The notes: generated by a model not told the origin, from the sequence alone. A DNA stretch of 64,000 nucleotides from Apilactobacillus apisilvae (GCF_023380225.1 NZ_CP093362.1:1302001-1366000); one strand, 5' to 3'. Shown: positions 40,301 through 49,890, numbered from the stretch's first letter. Program-made: numbers and translations.

Positions 40301-43300
40301 TCAGTCGATGGAAGTTGAGGATAATGGTCAATTAATTCCATTTAAATTTATTTATAATACAAATATTTCACCAACTAGTGTAACAGTATTATTGAAATAT
40401 GGTGTTAGTGGAATTAATTTAAAATACAATACTGCTAATAACCCTAGCACACCTAATGTCTCAACTACTCCTGGTGGTTATGCTATGAATGTTTTAAATT
40501 ATTCTGATGATGCAAATAAAAATTTAACATCTAATTTAACCCAAGTATCAACTGGAAATGAAGGCGATGTTAATAATGGTGCTTCAGATGCAATGATTAT
40601 TAATTCTGGTGGTAACACAGTTAAGCCTAATCCAACTACTATGAGTAATAATAATGATTATTCTAATGGTTATAATTCTGCTGCAGCAGGTTATCAAGCT
40701 TTTGTTGATCAGTTAAGTAATAATAGTGTTGATCCCACTACTTTAAATTATCAGAATAATGAGAGTTATAAAAATGATTACGCTAATAGTGGTTATGCTG
40801 ATCAATTTGAGCAAGGTTTCAATCGGGCTCAACAAGATTACCAAACTGGAATTAATGATGTTAAGAAATCAATTGCCAATGGGCAAATTACGCATACTGA
40901 TAGTACCGCAACAACTAGCAATGGTGATACTTTAAGTCAGATTAATAATGATAGTTATCAAACTGCTTTTAGAACATTTAATAATGGTTATGAATATGGA
41001 ATTAATGGATCATCTTCGGACGGCTTAAATAATCAACAAATGATTGGATTTAATTATGGTAAAAATGTTTTAGTTGGTGCCAGTGCTGATTCATTACCTA
41101 CTGATACTACTGACCCTAATTATCAGGCTCAAAAAGATGGTTATCAATCTGCACAACAAGCTAGAAAAGACTATTATAATAATAGTAATCCACAAACACA
41201 AAACATTACCAAACCTAGTGATATTAAAGTATTATCATCAGATAATATTCCTAATATTCAAGTATATCAATCAGCTTACTATGGTGCACATTTAGCTGGA
41301 ACAGGTAGTAATCGTCCAACTGACGATTTAATAGCACAAAATTCTTATGATGCAGCTAAAGGTAAAGCATCATATTTAAATGGTGATGAGCAACCAACAA
41401 CTGCTAATAACAGTCAATCTTTTGTAAATGGCTATAATGATATTAAACAAGGTTATAGCGATGTAATTGCTAATGGATCAAATACTAAAGAAAAAGATAC
41501 GCCATCAGCTGAATATGATTATGGATATCAAATCGCTATTAATAGTCAAACTGGTTATAATAAGGCAGCTGATTTGGGCAATCCGCTCCCTAACTCGACT
41601 TTGGCTGGAATTAGTGGAAATGATAAATCTGCATATAAAGGTTATGCAGATGCAGTTCAAAAAATAAAATCTGGTAATTTTAGTAACAGTCTTAACAATC
41701 ATATTGCAAAGGGAAGTAATAATGATTATTATGTCTTAGCTTATGATAAAGCCATTGATATTGCTATATTAGCAAACAATGCTGGTAAAAATGCATTTAT
41801 GTCTGGTGGCAATTCAACTACTACTGACGGTAGTAAAACCGAACAGAATGTTTATACTAATGCTTATAATAAGTCTAAAGATGGCTTCCAAGATCAATTA
41901 AATAATCCGAACGCTTCCAATAATAGTAATGATGTCAACTATAGAGATGGTGTTACTCTAGCGAATAATGGAATGGACGGTTATACTCAAGCTATGAACG
42001 ATTACCATAATAATCCTAATGCTTATAGTTATAGTCCTAATGCATCACTAAATAGTTCTAACCAATCTGCTTATAAAGCAACAATTGCTGGACTACAATC
42101 AGCTAATAATCAAAACGATGATAATCGTGGTAAACGTCCTACCGATTATTCTTCTGCATTTTATGATGCAGCTCAAGCATCTGAAAGTGGTAGGATTCAA
42201 GCAATATCAAGTTCGAAAAAGAATAATTTAAGTAATATCAATAATAGTGATTCAAATGCAAATAAATATGTGATGCCAAGATTATATACCAATAGTTATA
42301 ACGCATTTATAAATGGTTATAGTTATGGACAAAATAATCCAACTGATAATAGCCAATCAAAGGATACCAATCCAATCAATGCGGATGCTTATAATCAAGG
42401 TAAAACCGCCGGTCAACAATCTCAAGGTGCTAGTGATTATCTAAACAATAAGCAACCAACAAATGGTGGAACTACTCAATATAGTAATGGTTATCAATAT
42501 GCCAAAGATGGTTATCAAGCTGGAATTACTGGTCAACCAGTTACTGGAATCACAGATGCAGAAAAAAACTCGGCTGAGTATCAAAGAGCTCAAGCAGCTG
42601 GTCATAATGCTAAGAATTATTATCAAAGTGGAGTTAATAAAGCACAAAGTACAACTAATCCACAAAGTAATTCTTCCGATACACCAACTAACGCTGTAGG
42701 TAAAGATGCCTATAATGGTGCCGCTGATGCCATTAATGCAGTTAAAAGAGCTGATACTGATGGTACTGGTGTTAATAATGTGCCTGCTTTAGATAATAAA
42801 AACAGTAGTAATAGTATTGTTTATAACAACGCTTATAATGAAGCCTTGGCAGAAGCCCAAAAGGCAAACCAAGCTGGTCAAAATAAGGCTTTAAATAATG
42901 GGAAAGATACTAGTTATGATTCTAATGTAGCTAATGATGATATCTATAATAATGCCCAAGCTAAAACCAAGACCGGATATAGTGAAGGTATAAATGGTGA
43001 AGATACATCAAAAGTACCAAGTAATTCCAATGAAGCAGCTGGGGTAGATGCAGGTAAAGCCATTCAAAGCTCATATAATCAAGCTGTAAGTGATTATAAT
43101 GATGCAGCAGATAAGAAAGATGCACCAGATACTACTAGCAAAACTGGAATTAATGCAGATATATATAATAATGCCATTCAAGGATTAAAAGATGCTGACG
43201 GTAATGGAAATGATCCAGCTGTTAAGACCAACAAGGACAATCAAAATCCAATTTATGGTTTAGCTAATTCACAAGAGTTAGCTAAGCAAGTAGCATCGAA

Positions 43301-46300
43301 TGTTATTAATAATAATGCCAATAATAGTAAATTGAATACTATTGATAACAATAATACTGATGCCAAGAATTCTTTAAATCCAGATGCTTATAAAGCAATT
43401 TATAATGCCATGATTAATGGTTATAATGATGGGCAAAGTAATCCAACTGATAATAGTAAAGTTTCCGGTGATAATCAAAATAATGTTGATGCCTATGAAA
43501 AAGGCCGCGATGCTGGCCAAAGGTCACAAGCGGTAGCTGATTTGTTAGCTGGTAAAGCAAGTGTTAAAAATGCCACTGATACTTACAATGAAGCTTATCA
43601 ATATGCAAAAGATGGTTATCAAGCTGGAATTACTGGTCAACCGGTTAATGGAATCACTGATGCAGAAAAGAATTCGGCTGAGTATCAAAGAGCTCAAGAA
43701 ACTGGTAAAAATGCTAAGAATGATTATCAAAATGGAATTCAACAAGCGCAAGATAATGCTAATCCAAATGTTAATGATTCCAATGCTCCTAAAGATAATG
43801 ATAATTCAAAGGCTGCCTATAATGCTGTTGCTCAAGCTTTGCAAGATGCTAAACAAGCTAATGTATCCGGTAAAGGATTAGACAGTGTTAATGATTTAGG
43901 TAATGATTATAATTGTAATCCTGTTTATCGAGTTGCTTATAATCAAGCTTTAAATAATATTAAAGCGGCTAATAAACAAGCTAATAGTGATTTTAATGCT
44001 GGAAAGGTATTAAATGAAAATAACGTAACACCTGCTAATAATATGACGAAGGCTTTCTATTCAGACGTTTATAATAATATTCAAAAGGGTTACCAAGAAG
44101 GATTAAGCAATCCTGGTATGACCGAACCAATTGACTCAAATGAACAAAATGGATTTAATAAAGGTAAGGCTGATTCTAGAGGTTATGTTGATGCCATTAA
44201 TGACTTTAATAATGGGACTAGATATGATAATTCTAATCCTGCCAAAGGTGAAACTGAGCCTAGTGCAAAGGCATCTTACCAAGAGACAATGAAGGCGTTA
44301 ACTGATGCTCAAAATGGTAAAAACGATAATGTCAATAATACTTCAGTCTACTCAATTGCTAATGGTCAAGGATTGGGTGCTCATAATGGCTTAGCTGCTG
44401 TTAAACAAAATGGTGGTAGTGTTCCTAATCCAATCATAGTTCCAAGCACACCTAGCGGAATTAACACGACAGCTTATCAAGATGCATATAAAGGTTCATA
44501 TGATGGTTACAACAATAAATTTGATAGTAGCCAAATTAATAATATGCCTTATGTTAATGCCTTTAAACAAGCTGCTCAACAAAAGGGTGCTGATGATTAT
44601 GTAGCTGGTAAGGTTACTGATGATCCCACTAATGAAGCTAACACTAAGTCTGAAAAGGAATATGATGCCAACTATGCCAATGGAGTTAGGGATGCTCAAG
44701 CTGCCTATGCTGGTGATGGTAATGGCAACAAAAACAGTAATCATAACAGTAACGCTTATCAAACCGGAGCTAATGCTTTAATTGATGCTGATAAGGGTTA
44801 TGATGCTGCTAAAACGAATGCTGATATTCCTGATTCCGATGATACTAATGTATATAACGCTTATTGGGGTGCTCAATCAGGTGCTAATACTGGGGATAAA
44901 GTACCAGCAAATGTTAATACCAATTCAGTAGCATATCAGACTGGTAAAAATAAAGCTCAATCAGATTCTTCACAAGGTGCTAACCAATATCTTAGTGATA
45001 AAATTGATGGCAAATCTGATTTAACACCTGAGGGTAATAACAATTTATATAATCAAGGTTACAATAATCAGAAGGCCTTTGAAGATGGTTTAAATAATAC
45101 AGTTGGATCTGATGCATCTAAATATCCTGGAAATGATGGTGTTAAGTCAGCATATCAAAATGGAATCAATGCTTCTTCAGGTTATAAAAAAGGTTATCAA
45201 GAAGCGCAGGTTGGTAACGATAAACCTTCTGCTGATGCTAGTGTTGATTCATATAATGGTTCCAAAGCAGGTTATAACGATGCTAAAAATAGTTCTGGAT
45301 TTCACCCAGATGGTAATTTAACCCAAAAGTCAGCTTATGCTAAGGCTTATGAAGAAGCTATTCAACAGATGAATGCCGGTGCTAGAGAAGTAATAGTCGA
45401 TGGTAATAAACAACCTAATGACAACAATCAAAATCATCAGGCCTTTAACCAAGGATATGATAATCAAAAAGCTTACTCTGCTGGAGTTAATGATAAAGTC
45501 GATCACTCTAATCAATATTCTGGACCATCATTAGTTGCATACCAGAATGGTCAAAAAGCTAAGGAAGCTATTATTGGTGCTGGTTCAGATGCAATTTCAG
45601 GTAAACAAAATACTAATCGTGAAGTTGATCCTGATTCATATGATGGTGCCAAGTCAGGATATATTGATGGATTAAATGGTAATAATTACAATAATATTTC
45701 GACTAAGCCGGCATCTTATCAGCAAGCATATAATAATGCTTATAATGATATTCAAACGGATCGTGCTAATGGTGCTAAAGAATTATTCAAACAAGTTAGC
45801 GGACTTAACGTTGAAAATAATAGCAATGTTAATGGTGCTAAATTACCATTTGATAAGCCACAAAATATTCATGAACAAGCTCAAAATAATGGATTTGTTG
45901 AACAACAAGGATATATTTCCGGAATTAATGGTGGTTCTACAAAAGATAATCCATATACAGACAATCCTTATAAGGATATTTATAACCAAGGTTTGCAACG
46001 TTCTGAAATTACCAAGACTGGTTATCAAGCTGCTCAAGCCAACGGCAATCCAAGTGTAAATGATTCACCTATTAAAAATTCTAATGGGAAAGAAATAACC
46101 GATAATAATGCGCTAGAGGGTTATAAAGCTGTAGCACAAGCATATCAAGATGTTAAAGCCAATAAACCACAATCTAACAATACTAACCAGAGTATTGAAT
46201 ATCAGATGGCTTATGATCATGCTTATAATATGTATAATGGAGTCAAAGCTAAAGGGGTTAGCGACTTTACAAAGGATCCAAGTGCACAAGTTAATAATCC

Positions 46301-47498
46301 ATATGATAAAGCTGATACTCAAACAGCTAAAAACTTATATAATCAAAGTAATGAAGCTGCTCGTGATGGTTACAATTCAGTTATGAATCCTAGTCAAGAT
46401 AAAGCTAGTGATAAAAATAATGTTGATTATATTGCTGGACAGAAATTAGCTAATAGTTTATTAGATGGGATTAAAGCTGCAGCTAATAGTGACAAAAATG
46501 CACCTAGTGATAATGTTGCTAAAGCAGGTTATGATGCTGCTAATGCTGCTATTAAGAATGGTGTAAATGATGCCAAAAAGAGCAATAGTAAAAATAAAGT
46601 GGATCCCGCTAAAGTAGTAGTGCCTACTGATATTCCTTCTGATGCTCGTCAGGCTTATTTGAATGCTTATGAGGGTGCATATAATGGTTATATCAGTGGA
46701 TATAATAATGGACTTCAAAATCCTAATGAATCACAAGATAGCCAATATAATAGTTTACCTGTTTATAAAGCTATTTATGATGCTACCTTTAAACAAGGAA
46801 AGAGTGATATTCCTGCACCAGCTACTTCTGGTAGTATTGAGATTCCAATTGATAATTCTGGTCACCAATTTGTTAAGCCAAATAAAAGTGCCAATAACAA
46901 TCAAAAAACAATTAGTGCTACACAAAAAGCTGGGGAACTAGCTGGTTATAAAGATGGTCTAATGCGTAAATTTAATGCTAAAGCATTAAAGAAATATTCA
47001 TCTGAATATGTTAAAGCTTATAATAATGCATTTAGAAAAGCATTTCAGAAGCATATGCCAAGGTATATTTATAATCTTAAAGGAATGTATTTGCACAATT
47101 CGAAAGGATTTAATAAGAATACTCGTGTTAAGGGGTATTCAAGAGTTACAAGAGCTTTGGCTCATGTCTTTAGGGTTTTAGGCATATCTTATTCTAAGAA
47201 TGGGTTACCAAGATATCGTGTTTCCGGTGGTTACATCACTGCAAATTATAAGTATATTGCAGATGCATATTATCGTGGTAATAAGGTAAATGAACGAGTT
47301 CGTGTAATTAAACCTAAGGGAACTCATGTTTACAGTAGTAAGCAATTTAATAAACATACAATTGTTAAAAAGATTCCTAAGAATTCAATTATTAGAGTTC
47401 AAAAAGTTGAAAAATTAGGTTATATTACTAGATTTTACATTGGCAATGGTCAATATATTTCAAGCAATAAGACAATTGTTAAAAAATTAGGTGAATAA
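37383..47498 (+). CDS. Giant secreted repeat protein 4 (beta-helix adhesin-like)
   Basis: 3371 residues from the ATG at 37383; an ATG further up at 37314 is in frame but only adds leader sequence, whereas 37383 follows TGGAG and begins the conserved MQYNKNKFNKVNDKK. Layout: signal peptide (1-55), Asn/Ser/Gln-rich region, YGINYFLANQGANDAKSGKW near 347, beta-helix with NGQNHIADF near 534, beta-sandwich-like module from about 902, repeats at about 1090-3140, and two DUF5776-like modules (RYIYNLKGMYLHN near 3225 and VRVIKPKGTHVYS near 3306, ending GQYISSNKTIV). Its repeat region is the least regular of the four but contains a recent duplication of about 368 residues. No sortase signal. It is the largest gene of the window together with giant gene 3. 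Confidence 0.85.
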   Translation: MQYNKNKFNKVNDKKLLKKVKKEWVVVSIASLSVISGFAISGSLPLSKTSNNVYADTLVNEKNSNQLDTSQNNENSDPGKDTHDTSSVKKTQSITAPSSERDNQTLKVSDASGAGNLNEDKMTMSASSNNFDDSKVAPSSSNNQVGDSKLTETAKAGSQSYSNGESKPSTNDNDQQAQYDAASNGFNDKLKQGNTTNDSQANTAQPDAYQQGQNLADQYKNEMNQGAQDYINNKKTDYTDQTQQNYYNASYSGAQTASNAYNQSTSNQGTNGNYDSYNKASGQSYTDYSSKNTAKLNSQNNSSVRLNGSSVNVPSSDSQIINDDKKNDNSVAQNYAGQGVYNDAFRYGINYFLANQGANDAKSGKWQGTNYNQNSSNYGNTAKITKDFYDSNINGGTYDSAKSDAYYQAYEGAKRGIANQFKADNTYNTGFIGSNSNSTNNDYTNAYNSVVNDNKNGIVYVRNAQQMNYVVTGVTSGTGVNNSLNMLYNNNSSINKPLINTINLVNDVNLQDVTTGNSGSGGTNPYTNTNLTINGQNHIADFYGMQYCLQYQGSNSYNFNIKNFQTVYGINYYGPFAASSGSIYFDNFNYVGPQMLQSTNNNVYINGNVNAYQNLGSSNTYNSPFQQNAKMDGSGNQQILAINNLTLGENSNFFGDVSNNTGGTNVQLNGNLTLGVDSNMNLISRGSGGDGAANNGNAGVYLTSSSSKLNVNKGSNLNIDTQKAGSTYGSAIYSSGGQINVNNANINITLNGNNTNSLPVYFAGGNVLVQNGGAINVIANGVNNSSGILYNSGGKINIVNGGNLTMDATNSTNSALIYGNVSVNNPGLSGVNLKVNNDGSTILESGASITANTINVNDVNYYMYNLNGNGNNNLTTIDQTNNNNNGVVPTSFKGDSLLISRVPAAYFVGPVNVSYDSQSKQTTITGNAKISGTYNNGDKTIYIKYSDNNNTDISNPTISQTTNNNNGDTTKFNQSMEVEDNGQLIPFKFIYNTNISPTSVTVLLKYGVSGINLKYNTANNPSTPNVSTTPGGYAMNVLNYSDDANKNLTSNLTQVSTGNEGDVNNGASDAMIINSGGNTVKPNPTTMSNNNDYSNGYNSAAAGYQAFVDQLSNNSVDPTTLNYQNNESYKNDYANSGYADQFEQGFNRAQQDYQTGINDVKKSIANGQITHTDSTATTSNGDTLSQINNDSYQTAFRTFNNGYEYGINGSSSDGLNNQQMIGFNYGKNVLVGASADSLPTDTTDPNYQAQKDGYQSAQQARKDYYNNSNPQTQNITKPSDIKVLSSDNIPNIQVYQSAYYGAHLAGTGSNRPTDDLIAQNSYDAAKGKASYLNGDEQPTTANNSQSFVNGYNDIKQGYSDVIANGSNTKEKDTPSAEYDYGYQIAINSQTGYNKAADLGNPLPNSTLAGISGNDKSAYKGYADAVQKIKSGNFSNSLNNHIAKGSNNDYYVLAYDKAIDIAILANNAGKNAFMSGGNSTTTDGSKTEQNVYTNAYNKSKDGFQDQLNNPNASNNSNDVNYRDGVTLANNGMDGYTQAMNDYHNNPNAYSYSPNASLNSSNQSAYKATIAGLQSANNQNDDNRGKRPTDYSSAFYDAAQASESGRIQAISSSKKNNLSNINNSDSNANKYVMPRLYTNSYNAFINGYSYGQNNPTDNSQSKDTNPINADAYNQGKTAGQQSQGASDYLNNKQPTNGGTTQYSNGYQYAKDGYQAGITGQPVTGITDAEKNSAEYQRAQAAGHNAKNYYQSGVNKAQSTTNPQSNSSDTPTNAVGKDAYNGAADAINAVKRADTDGTGVNNVPALDNKNSSNSIVYNNAYNEALAEAQKANQAGQNKALNNGKDTSYDSNVANDDIYNNAQAKTKTGYSEGINGEDTSKVPSNSNEAAGVDAGKAIQSSYNQAVSDYNDAADKKDAPDTTSKTGINADIYNNAIQGLKDADGNGNDPAVKTNKDNQNPIYGLANSQELAKQVASNVINNNANNSKLNTIDNNNTDAKNSLNPDAYKAIYNAMINGYNDGQSNPTDNSKVSGDNQNNVDAYEKGRDAGQRSQAVADLLAGKASVKNATDTYNEAYQYAKDGYQAGITGQPVNGITDAEKNSAEYQRAQETGKNAKNDYQNGIQQAQDNANPNVNDSNAPKDNDNSKAAYNAVAQALQDAKQANVSGKGLDSVNDLGNDYNCNPVYRVAYNQALNNIKAANKQANSDFNAGKVLNENNVTPANNMTKAFYSDVYNNIQKGYQEGLSNPGMTEPIDSNEQNGFNKGKADSRGYVDAINDFNNGTRYDNSNPAKGETEPSAKASYQETMKALTDAQNGKNDNVNNTSVYSIANGQGLGAHNGLAAVKQNGGSVPNPIIVPSTPSGINTTAYQDAYKGSYDGYNNKFDSSQINNMPYVNAFKQAAQQKGADDYVAGKVTDDPTNEANTKSEKEYDANYANGVRDAQAAYAGDGNGNKNSNHNSNAYQTGANALIDADKGYDAAKTNADIPDSDDTNVYNAYWGAQSGANTGDKVPANVNTNSVAYQTGKNKAQSDSSQGANQYLSDKIDGKSDLTPEGNNNLYNQGYNNQKAFEDGLNNTVGSDASKYPGNDGVKSAYQNGINASSGYKKGYQEAQVGNDKPSADASVDSYNGSKAGYNDAKNSSGFHPDGNLTQKSAYAKAYEEAIQQMNAGAREVIVDGNKQPNDNNQNHQAFNQGYDNQKAYSAGVNDKVDHSNQYSGPSLVAYQNGQKAKEAIIGAGSDAISGKQNTNREVDPDSYDGAKSGYIDGLNGNNYNNISTKPASYQQAYNNAYNDIQTDRANGAKELFKQVSGLNVENNSNVNGAKLPFDKPQNIHEQAQNNGFVEQQGYISGINGGSTKDNPYTDNPYKDIYNQGLQRSEITKTGYQAAQANGNPSVNDSPIKNSNGKEITDNNALEGYKAVAQAYQDVKANKPQSNNTNQSIEYQMAYDHAYNMYNGVKAKGVSDFTKDPSAQVNNPYDKADTQTAKNLYNQSNEAARDGYNSVMNPSQDKASDKNNVDYIAGQKLANSLLDGIKAAANSDKNAPSDNVAKAGYDAANAAIKNGVNDAKKSNSKNKVDPAKVVVPTDIPSDARQAYLNAYEGAYNGYISGYNNGLQNPNESQDSQYNSLPVYKAIYDATFKQGKSDIPAPATSGSIEIPIDNSGHQFVKPNKSANNNQKTISATQKAGELAGYKDGLMRKFNAKALKKYSSEYVKAYNNAFRKAFQKHMPRYIYNLKGMYLHNSKGFNKNTRVKGYSRVTRALAHVFRVLGISYSKNGLPRYRVSGGYITANYKYIADAYYRGNKVNERVRVIKPKGTHVYSSKQFNKHTIVKKIPKNSIIRVQKVEKLGYITRFYIGNGQYISSNKTIVKKLGE
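42330..43830 (+). repeat. 1104-base internal duplication in giant gene 4
   Basis: The DNA from about 42507 (encoding DGYQAGITGQPVTGITDAEK) recurs from 43611 with very few changes, exactly 1104 bases (368 codons) later. Flanking NPTDNS and AGQxSQ segments recur at the same offset, so this is a whole super-unit duplication. Confidence 0.8.
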
Positions 47499-47515
47499 CT
47501 TAATTCATAAATTGC

Positions 47516-47555
47516 AAAAAGCCAATTAAGATTTATATCTTAACTGGCTTTTTTG
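47516..47555 (+). terminator. Terminator after giant gene 4
   Basis: AAAAAGCCAATTAAGAT opposite ATCTTAACTGGCTTTTTT. Confidence 0.85.
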
Positions 47556-47635
47556 TGCTTAATATTTTACATTTTTAACAATAAGAACTACACTATAATT
47601 GTATTAATAATTAGCAATAAAGAGGTAATAGAATT

Positions 47636-47917
47636 ATGGAAATGACTGAACGTCAATTAATTCAAGAAATTTTAAATACAGTTGATGTAATTTATAGTTT
47701 TGATAATGTCGATGAAGACAATAAAGAATACACTCTACTTATTCACCGTCAAGATGGCGATAGACGTGAATTAAGCATTATTAATAATGAAATGAAGAAA
47801 TACTTTAAGGAAGCTGATTTCAGTTATGATGAAACCATCAACCCTAAAGATACTGATACCGAAATTAAAGTAGATATTGCTAGACATCATTTAGTTGATA
47901 CTACTAATGCTGACTAA
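47636..47917 (+). CDS. Small acidic protein of unknown function
   Basis: 93 residues, acidic, soluble, no signal peptide and no motif that I recognise. It reads like a compact alpha/beta protein (MTERQLIQEILNTVDVIYSF, then EYTLLIHRQDGDRRELSI). A ribosome site AGAGGT lies about 12 bases before the ATG; an internal ATG at 47642 is the alternative. A TATAAT -10 is visible at 47594-47599. It is flanked by terminators on both sides, so it is a single-gene unit. Confidence 0.65.
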   Translation: MEMTERQLIQEILNTVDVIYSFDNVDEDNKEYTLLIHRQDGDRRELSIINNEMKKYFKEADFSYDETINPKDTDTEIKVDIARHHLVDTTNAD

Positions 47918-47927
47918 TTTATAAATT

Positions 47928-47963
47928 AAAGCAGGATGATTTTTTTAATCATCCTGCTTTTTT
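47928..47963 (+). terminator. Terminator after the small acidic protein
   Basis: AAAGCAGGATGAT and ATCATCCTGCTTT, perfect 13-base stem, T-run. Confidence 0.9.
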
Positions 47964-47973
47964 ATTTGTTAAT

Positions 47974-48012
47974 AAAAAAAGACATAAAACAGTAAAAAAC
48001 TATTTTATGTCT
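47974..48012 (-). terminator. Minus-strand terminator for the DUF2628 gene
   Basis: On the minus strand GACATAAAATAGT pairs with ACTGTTTTATGTC and is followed by seven T. Confidence 0.75.
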
Positions 48013-48019
48013 CAATTTA

Positions 48020-48418
48020 TTATTTTTTAAGATACCCTGACTTATCCAACAATTTAGCTGAACGGTCATCAGCGGGCTTATATCCATTTTTTAATAAATG
48101 TTTAATGTACATTCTGTTATATAGTAATCCCCAGATAACACTACCAATTAAGTATGCAAAGGTGAAAGTTGCACTGGGATCTACGCCTAAAACAAGGCGT
48201 AAAAACATATTAACTGCCATCCATAAAATTGCATCAACACCTAAGATACATAAAAAGTTATACATATCTGATCTTAGAATTGATGGTAACCAATGAAAAA
48301 GTAGGGCAGAAATTGAAAAACCAACTTTACCAATACGTAGATTTTTAGAGTTACCTTTCTTCAAAACAATTACATTAGAAGGTAGGGGAATCATTCCATT
48401 GCCAAACGGATTTTGCAT
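48020..48418 (-). CDS. DUF2628-like membrane protein
   Basis: 132 residues with three to four hydrophobic segments. The segment KVGFSISALLFHWLPSILRS matches the start of DUF2628 membrane proteins (GFSWxALFFxxxPxLFRxD pattern), followed by helices and a polar C-terminus with GYKPADDRSAKLL. Function unknown in the family. It lies 68 bases downstream of the rRNA methyltransferase gene on the same strand without a terminator between them, so the two may be co-transcribed. Its own terminator is at 47974. Confidence 0.65.
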   Translation of the reverse strand: MQNPFGNGMIPLPSNVIVLKKGNSKNLRIGKVGFSISALLFHWLPSILRSDMYNFLCILGVDAILWMAVNMFLRLVLGVDPSATFTFAYLIGSVIWGLLYNRMYIKHLLKNGYKPADDRSAKLLDKSGYLKK

Positions 48419-48486
48419 GTTATGACCTACTTTCTTTTTTAATTAATAAGACAAGATTAACACTTATTAAAGATAAATTCTAATTA

Positions 48487-49890
48487 TTACTTTTTAGTGA
48501 ATTTTACAACTGCTTCACAACGAGGTGTTTGTGGCATCATATCGATTGGTTGAATAAAATCAACATTGTATTTACGTGTTAATTGAACTAAATCAGCTGC
48601 CATCGTTGAAGGGTTACATGATACATATACAAATTTTTCAGGGGCACTCTTTAAAATGGCCTTGATTAATTTGTCATCTAATCCAGTACGTGGTGGATCC
48701 ACGATAATCGCATCGGGTTTGAAACCTTCAGCTAACCATTCAGGTAGTAAGTCTTCAGCTTTACCGACTTCATAATGGGCATTGCGAATCTTATTGATAA
48801 TTGCATTATGGTTAGCATCCTCAACAGCTTCTGCAATGGTATCCATTCCACGAACTTCTTTGGCTTTTTTAGCTAATGGTAAACCGATGGTTCCAACTCC
48901 AGAGTAGGCATCCACAATATTTTCATTACCAGTTAATTCTAAAGCTGAAATTGCAACTTCATATAGACGTGGCATCATAATCGAGTTTAATTGTAAGAAA
49001 GCACGCGCTGATAGTTCAAAACTAAGGCGCTTAATTTTTTCAACAATAAAACTATTTCCAGCCAGTTTAATTGTTTCATTGCCCCAGATTAAGGAAGTTT
49101 TACCAGGATTAACGTTTTGCATTACGGAAGTTACTTGAGGCAATTCTTTCATGATCTTTTTCAACATGAAGCCTTTTTTAACAAACTTAGGCGTGTTAGT
49201 AACAAAGACGACTTGGACATCATCAGTATTTAAAGCAGCACGCACAACCACGGTTTTGATAATTCCAGAGCCGTTTTCTTCATTAAAGACTGGAATTTCC
49301 AATTCTTTAATAAATTCAACAATTTTACGCATTACTTCCATAGTTGCTGGATATTGTACAGAACAAGTTTCTAAATCTACAACTTCATGGGTTCCGGCTT
49401 TGAATAAACCAGCGACCACTTTACCATCTTTTTCACGAACGGGGAATTGTGCTTTGTTACGATATTCGTAAGGGTCTTCCATCCCCATCGTGGCATTAAC
49501 TTTATAACCTTTATAACCAATTGGTTGGAATTTTTCTAATGCTTGATAAATTAAATCACGCTTGAAACGTAATTGAGCAGGGTAAGATAGGTTTTCTAGT
49601 TCAAAGCCACCAACTTCACCGGCATAGCTATCACGTGGTTCTACTCGGTCAGGAGACTCTTTATTCCATTTGACTGCTTTAGCTTTAATGTATTTATCGA
49701 AAACATCAGTAACTTCAGCAACCACTTTTTCGCCTGGAAAGGCATCAGTACAAAAGACTAATTTATGTTGATAAAAGCCAATTCCTTCACCGTTAATACC
49801 CATTCTTTTAATAGTCATCTTAAATTGTTGACCAATTTCGACGGAGACATCGTCAAACTTATGACGATTATTTCTTTTATTATATTTCAT
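48487..49890 (-). CDS. rlmCD: 23S rRNA (uracil-C5)-methyltransferase, RlmCD/RlmD (TrmA family)
   Basis: 467 residues. An N-terminal TRAM domain (about 10-70) is followed by the S-adenosylmethionine-dependent methyltransferase fold with VDAYSGVGTIGLPLA (SAM loop) and VDPPRTGLDDKLI. The catalytic nucleophile is Cys425 in SCNPSTMA and the general base is Glu459 in RCEAVV. In Gram-positive bacteria one enzyme of this type (RlmCD) methylates two uridines of 23S rRNA, those handled by RlmC and RlmD in E. coli. The start is supported by GGAAAA upstream. Complete and unremarkable. Confidence 0.88.
   Translation of the reverse strand: MKYNKRNNRHKFDDVSVEIGQQFKMTIKRMGINGEGIGFYQHKLVFCTDAFPGEKVVAEVTDVFDKYIKAKAVKWNKESPDRVEPRDSYAGEVGGFELENLSYPAQLRFKRDLIYQALEKFQPIGYKGYKVNATMGMEDPYEYRNKAQFPVREKDGKVVAGLFKAGTHEVVDLETCSVQYPATMEVMRKIVEFIKELEIPVFNEENGSGIIKTVVVRAALNTDDVQVVFVTNTPKFVKKGFMLKKIMKELPQVTSVMQNVNPGKTSLIWGNETIKLAGNSFIVEKIKRLSFELSARAFLQLNSIMMPRLYEVAISALELTGNENIVDAYSGVGTIGLPLAKKAKEVRGMDTIAEAVEDANHNAIINKIRNAHYEVGKAEDLLPEWLAEGFKPDAIIVDPPRTGLDDKLIKAILKSAPEKFVYVSCNPSTMAADLVQLTRKYNVDFIQPIDMMPQTPRCEAVVKFTKK

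Noticed and set aside
7863..47498. Dozens of ORFs of 60 to 150 codons inside the giant genes on both strands
   Set aside because: They are frame shadows of low-complexity AT-rich repeats; they lack ribosome sites and encode only Ile/Leu/Met-rich strings.
7863..47498. Giant proteins considered as polyketide or nonribosomal peptide synthases, or RTX/LPXTG adhesins
   Set aside because: No catalytic motifs, no GGxGxD repeats and no LPXTG; composition and domain order fit secreted repeat proteins.
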